From CALXZG01 sp034184445 (lineage in GTDB: Bacteria; Pseudomonadota; Alphaproteobacteria; CAAHEQ01; UBA3637): DNA of 8,603 bases. A program made the translations under genes and the position numbers. Positions within the stretch are counted from its first letter, which is position 1. Each line of letters opens with the position of its first letter. Location of the stretch: contig JAXFZX010000095.1 of NCBI GenBank assembly GCA_034184445.1, positions 1-8,603 of the forward strand. The letters run 5' to 3'. This document shows, in pieces, positions 6,043-8,603 of this stretch. Below the pieces are notes generated by a model. It saw nothing but the letters and a program-made list of their open reading frames with translations, was not told the DNA's origin and did not search any database.

Positions 6043-7300
6043 TTTTATCCCCATAGGTATCTTTAAAAATTTCAATAAAGCGCGTATAACCCGCAGTTTT
6101 TAACTGCTCTTTTTGGAACTTGGCATTGCTGTTGCGCCATGAGATCAAAACGCGTGTTCCCTTAGCCCGTAGGCCTGAAGCTTGCTGTATGGCTTCCTGC
6201 ACTTTTTCTTTGGGTGCTTTTTTATCAATTAAAATTGCCACACTTTCATGGGTATCCGGTACCACAAAATGATTATCCTTTAGCACAGCAAAAATGCGCT
6301 CAAAGCCAATGGAAAAACCGCATGCCGGCACCGGACGCCCCAAATACTTTCCAATCATGTCATCATATCTGCCGCCCCCCGCGACCGATGATCCAAAAGT
6401 TTCCAATTCAACCTCAAAAATCGGACCGGTATAATAGGACATTCCTCGCACCAATGTCGGATCAAAAATGATTTGGGCCTTATTTCCCAACAAATCCGCC
6501 GTGACGCGAATAATTTCATCCAAATTATCCGTGACATCGGCATCAAATTCTGTTAATCCCCGATCGGTTAAATAGGTGCGACTGGATTGATAGGAATCAC
6601 TCATCCCCTGATAAAGGGCAACATATTTATCCACGGCAGCATCCTCAAAGCCTTCTTCTTTCAACATGTCGCGCACACCGTTTAAACCAACTTTATCCAT
6701 TTTATCCAAAATAATAAAAACGATATCTAATTTATCTTCGGGCAGCCCACAGGCCAATGCCATTGTTTTTAATAAACGCCGATCATTTATCCGAACCTTA
6801 AATTTACCCAAATTCAGGCGACTGAGCATCTCAGATGTCGCGAGTATCAATTCAATTTCCGCCAAATTTGTGGCGTCACCCAAAATGTCAATATCGCATT
6901 GGATGAATTGACGAAAGCGTCCCTTTTGAGGTCTTTCCGCCCGAAATGAGTATCCCATTTGAAAGGCTTTAAAGGGACTTGGTAATTTATCCATATTATT
7001 GGCATAGAAGCGGGAAAGAGGCACCGTTAAATCATACCGAAGCCCCGAATCACATAAATCACCTTCGGTCGATTCGGCCAATTTTTCCCCCCGCTTTAAA
7101 ATCTTAAAGATCAGTTTTTCATTTTCCCCACCCTGTTTAGAGGTAAGATTTTCAATATGTTCAATCAGCGGTGTTTCAATCAGGTTAAATCCATATAGGC
7201 GGTAGGTATCTTTAATCTCCCGCATCACATATTCGCGGATAACCATATCTTCAGGTAATTGTTCGGGCATTCCTTTGACGGGTGTTTTAACAAATGACAT
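6035..7300 (-). CDS. hisS: Histidyl-tRNA synthetase, class II, of a divergent non-E. coli type
   Basis: HisRS attaches histidine to tRNA-His. The 421-residue protein has a class II core. Motif 1 begins around GMPEQLPEDM (10-19). A YDLTVPL substrate segment spans 89-95. Motif 2 includes FRAERPQKGRFRQF (119-132). The HisRS-specific VRGMSYYTG (284-292) carries the catalytic Arg285. Motif 3 is at GFSIGFERIF (328-337), and the C-terminal anticodon-binding domain spans about 351-420. Motif 2 continues as IQCDIDILG, closer to the eukaryote/archaea-like QCD-D form than to the E. coli HQLGCEVFG form as I recall it. AAAGGA (7312-7307) is well placed before the ATG at 7300. It is the first gene of a pair with the dCMP deaminase gene, overlapping it by 8 bases. 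Its last codons, for Tyr-Gly-Asp, double as the ribosome site of that gene. Confidence 0.95.
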   Translation of the reverse strand: MSFVKTPVKGMPEQLPEDMVIREYVMREIKDTYRLYGFNLIETPLIEHIENLTSKQGGENEKLIFKILKRGEKLAESTEGDLCDSGLRYDLTVPLSRFYANNMDKLPSPFKAFQMGYSFRAERPQKGRFRQFIQCDIDILGDATNLAEIELILATSEMLSRLNLGKFKVRINDRRLLKTMALACGLPEDKLDIVFIILDKMDKVGLNGVRDMLKEEGFEDAAVDKYVALYQGMSDSYQSSRTYLTDRGLTEFDADVTDNLDEIIRVTADLLGNKAQIIFDPTLVRGMSYYTGPIFEVELETFGSSVAGGGRYDDMIGKYLGRPVPACGFSIGFERIFAVLKDNHFVVPDTHESVAILIDKKAPKEKVQEAIQQASGLRAKGTRVLISWRNSNAKFQKEQLKTAGYTRFIEIFKDTYGDKNE

Positions 7301-7324
7301 TTTTTATCCTTTCGTTTTTTTGTT

Positions 7325-7353
7325 AAGATACCACAATCCCACCCGAAAAACAA
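7325..7353 (-). promoter_or_regulatory. Candidate hisS promoter
   Basis: On the minus strand TTGTTT (7353-7348) and TATCTT (7330-7325) are 17 bases apart, 3/6 and 4/6 to consensus. The leader would be about 17-20 bases and would include the AAAGGA ribosome site. The rest of the 138-base gap up to orf110 shows no His-codon leader peptide, T-box or convincing terminator, only an AAAGGCCTTT palindrome at 7431-7440. Read-through from the orf75-orf110 pair is therefore also possible. Confidence 0.4.
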
Positions 7354-7438
7354 GTTTTTTAATGTTTATTTATGCATTTCATTATTTTGGATAAGGCAAT
7401 ACCTGCCCCATAACATAAGGGATAATTAACAAAGGCCT

Positions 7439-7771
7439 TTAACACACGGAAAAAGAGGTGCCATAAGTTGCTACAAAAACCTCATCCACACGGCGCATGG
7501 GGACTTTATAGGTTCGGGTCACATCTTCGGTTATTAAATCTAATTCAACGACACCGACCTCGGATGATTCAACCAAAGCTTTTTGAATGGCCGGATTGAT
7601 ATAATCCAAAACAATTGTTTCTTTCGGGCGACGAATGAATAAGGCATTACTGCGCCCGTCATACATGATAGAGGCAGCTTTGGCCTCATCTTCCCTTGCC
7701 CGAATAATCAGGATAAACAATCCTTCTTGCGTTGGTTTTAAACAATATGTCCGATTTTGCAAGATTGGCAT
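7439..7771 (-). CDS. Small protein of unknown function (orf110)
   Basis: I do not recognise this 110-residue product. It has no signal peptide and no clear membrane segment, though LFILII (18-23) is a short hydrophobic strand. The sequence alternates hydrophobic and charged residues (ALFIRRPKETIVLDY at 43-57, VGVVELDLITEDV at 72-84, VDEVFVATYG at 95-104), which suggests a mostly beta cytoplasmic domain. A short charged helix is likely near 24-34. It ends in Ser-Val-Cys, and Cys10 and Cys110 are its only cysteines. The ATG follows the stop of orf75 after a single base (TAA-A-ATG), so the two are almost surely translated together. An AGGA about 10 bases upstream may assist. Codon use looks like that of the neighbours. 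That the gene is real rests on this arrangement and the strong promoter upstream; its function is open. Confidence 0.7.
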   Translation of the reverse strand: MPILQNRTYCLKPTQEGLFILIIRAREDEAKAASIMYDGRSNALFIRRPKETIVLDYINPAIQKALVESSEVGVVELDLITEDVTRTYKVPMRRVDEVFVATYGTSFSVC

Positions 7772-7772
7772 T

Positions 7773-8000
7773 TTACCGATCCTGCCCTTTGGCAGCTGTC
7801 ATAATCAACTTGCCATTATCAACAGCCAAATGCACACCCCAAGCTTCAAAGATAGCTTTATTCACATTTTGGGCAGCCTTAGACTTCGGGTTATCCAAAT
7901 CCCGCATAATTTTTTGGGATAAGCCCGCTTCTTCCGCATCTTTCATATCAACGGAAGCAATTTTCTTGGCCGAATTATTTTTTAACAATGATGATGTCAT
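7773..8000 (-). CDS. Small protein of unknown function (orf75), first gene of a two-gene unit
   Basis: I do not recognise this 75-residue product. The first 15 residues are rich in Ser, Asn and Lys and look flexible. Residues about 18-52 are probably helical (MKDAEEAGLSQKIMRDL, then KAAQNVNKAIFEAW). A short strand-like GVHLAVDNGKLIMTA (55-69) follows, and the end is charged. No catalytic or metal-binding pattern is evident. The ATG at 8000 is chosen over an upstream in-frame ATG at 8057 because AGGAAAGGAG stands 6 bases before it. The longer start would also lie upstream of the promoter's expected start of transcription. orf110 follows after one base. The compact pairing of a small helical protein with a somewhat larger partner recalls regulator/effector or antitoxin/toxin layouts, but no family link supports that reading. 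Confidence 0.75.
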   Translation of the reverse strand: MTSSLLKNNSAKKIASVDMKDAEEAGLSQKIMRDLDNPKSKAAQNVNKAIFEAWGVHLAVDNGKLIMTAAKGQDR

Positions 8001-8025
8001 AGAATACTCCTTTCCTGATACTTTT

Positions 8026-8053
8026 ATTTTAGCATATCCCCAGCGCTTGTCAA
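8026..8053 (-). promoter_or_regulatory. Strong promoter of orf75-orf110
   Basis: On the minus strand a perfect TTGACA (8053-8048) is followed after 16 bases by TAAAAT (8031-8026, 5/6). A TG one base upstream of that box forms an extended -10. Transcription would begin near 8019, leaving a leader of about 19 bases that still holds the AGGAAAGGAG ribosome site. It is the best promoter match I see in the window. Confidence 0.75.
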
Positions 8054-8055
8054 GC
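8045..8055. repeat. Short palindrome over the orf75 -35 box
   Basis: GCTTG (8045-8049) and CAAGC (8051-8055) are perfect inverted arms around one T. The palindrome covers the whole -35 hexamer of the orf75 promoter, a place where a bound repressor would block polymerase. The arms are only five bases, so chance cannot be excluded, and no dedicated regulator is evident unless orf75 itself acts. Confidence 0.4.
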
Positions 8056-8092
8056 ACAAAGTCTGATGAAACCGAACATTTTTTGCTTTTTC

Positions 8093-8121
8093 TTGACTTT
8101 TAGGGATATTTCGGGTATAAG
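8093..8121 (+). promoter_or_regulatory. Promoter of prfC
   Basis: TTGACT (8093-8098) and TATAAG (8116-8121) are spaced by exactly 17 bases, each 5 of 6 to the sigma-70 consensus. A second TATAAG follows at once (8122-8127), so the start point could shift by a few bases. The ribosome site GAGAGGA (8133-8139) lies downstream, 5 bases before the ATG at 8145. The divergent orf75 promoter has its -35 box only 39 bases away. Confidence 0.7.
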
Positions 8122-8144
8122 TATAAGGAAAAGAGAGGATTTTT

Positions 8145-8603
8145 ATGCCCGATAATTTAAAAGAAATTGTATCTAAGCGCAGGACTTTTGCCATTATTTC
8201 GCACCCAGATGCCGGTAAAACAACACTAACGGAGAAGTTGTTGCTGTTCGGTGGGGCAATTAATCAAGCCGGTGCCGTCAAAGCCCGTGGGGATAACCGC
8301 AGAGCCAGATCCGATTGGATGAAGGTAGAGCAAGAACGCGGTATTTCCGTGGCTTCATCCGTGATGACTTTTGAATACGGCGGGTGCACTTTTAATTTAT
8401 TGGATACACCGGGGCATGAGGACTTTTCGGAAGATACTTATCGCGTTTTAACGGCGGTTGATTCGGCCGTAATGGTGATTGATTGCGCCAAGGGGATTGA
8501 AGCCCAAACAAAAAAGTTATTTGAGGTTTGCAGACTGCGCGATATTCCGATTATTACCTTTATCAATAAATTGGATCGTGAGGGAAAAGATCCCTTTGAA
8601 TTA
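8145..8603 (+). CDS. prfC: Peptide chain release factor 3 (RF3), N-terminal 153 residues only
   Basis: RF3 is the translational GTPase that removes RF1/RF2 from the ribosome after peptide release. The 153 codons visible cover the start of the G domain: G1 at SHPDAGKTT (19-27), the RF3-type SDWMKVEQERGISV switch region (56-69), G3 at DTPGHEDF (87-94) and G4 at NKLDR (141-145). SHPDAGKTT and the SDWM..E..RGIS pattern separate RF3 from EF-G, LepA and TypA. The start is fixed by GAGAGGA 5 bases upstream of the ATG and by the family N-terminus. The gene continues past the right edge, so its full length (usually about 520-530 residues) cannot be checked. It diverges from the orf75-orf110 pair. Confidence 0.96.
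   Translation, partial: MPDNLKEIVSKRRTFAIISHPDAGKTTLTEKLLLFGGAINQAGAVKARGDNRRARSDWMKVEQERGISVASSVMTFEYGGCTFNLLDTPGHEDFSEDTYRVLTAVDSAVMVIDCAKGIEAQTKKLFEVCRLRDIPIITFINKLDREGKDPFEL

Noticed and set aside
6043..6075. Longer dCMP deaminase start adding 11 residues
   Set aside because: It falls within hisS and has no good ribosome site, while the ATG at 6042 has GGGGA 5 bases upstream and gives the usual family N-terminus.
7385..7440. Terminator or leader between orf110 and hisS (AAAGGCCTTT palindrome; GGCA/TGCC stem)
   Set aside because: The palindrome has no loop, the other stem is four pairs without a following U run, and no His-codon leader peptide or T-box pattern is visible.
8001..8057. Longer orf75 start at 8057
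   Set aside because: It would begin upstream of the expected transcription start near 8019, whereas the ATG at 8000 has a near-perfect ribosome site.
8063..8077. CTGATGA followed by GAAC-like bases, reminiscent of a hammerhead ribozyme core
   Set aside because: The required GAAA box and flanking stems I-III are absent. A seven-base match is expected by chance.
1..8603. tRNA, rRNA, CRISPR, insertion sequences, attachment sites, prophage genes
   Set aside because: None was seen. The intergenic gaps are short (the longest is about 168 bases) and are accounted for by promoters.

Overview
The window looks like a chromosomal housekeeping segment of a moderately AT-rich alphaproteobacterium, probably uncultured or host-associated. 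The main clue is the omega subunit, whose N-terminus and DNDKN block read like alphaproteobacterial RpoZ. A single long bifunctional Rel/SpoT lies directly downstream of it. No tRNA, rRNA, CRISPR, insertion sequence or prophage gene is visible. No stretch longer than about 170 bases lacks a gene.

Layout. Positions 10-2846 (minus) hold murJ, the lipid II flippase, followed 11 bases later by a membrane-anchored protein. That protein fuses a degenerate Bax-like glucosaminidase domain to a C-terminal DUF192 domain. A very AT-rich divergent spacer (2847-3014) separates murJ from rpoZ and the (p)ppGpp synthetase/hydrolase gene (3015-5557, plus). These two converge, with overlapping stop codons, on a minus-strand pair, hisS and a dCMP deaminase gene (5554-7300), which overlap by 8 bases. 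Upstream on the same strand is a tight pair of small unrecognised genes (75 and 110 codons, 7439-8000). They are expressed from a very good promoter that diverges from the promoter of prfC (release factor 3), which runs off the right edge.

How the genes fit together. Four of the recognised genes belong to translation and the stringent response (hisS, prfC, rel, rpoZ). rpoZ and rel are cotranscribed, so the ppGpp-making enzyme and an RNA polymerase subunit that carries the ppGpp-contacting MAR N-terminus are made together. murJ and its partner concern peptidoglycan. Both carry substitutions at positions usually regarded as critical: the fourth cavity arginine of MurJ is His, and the Bax catalytic Glu position is Ala.

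The two least explained items are the Bax-like/DUF192 fusion and the strongly promoted orf75-orf110 pair. Nothing here proves a new system. These two are the candidates most worth following up.
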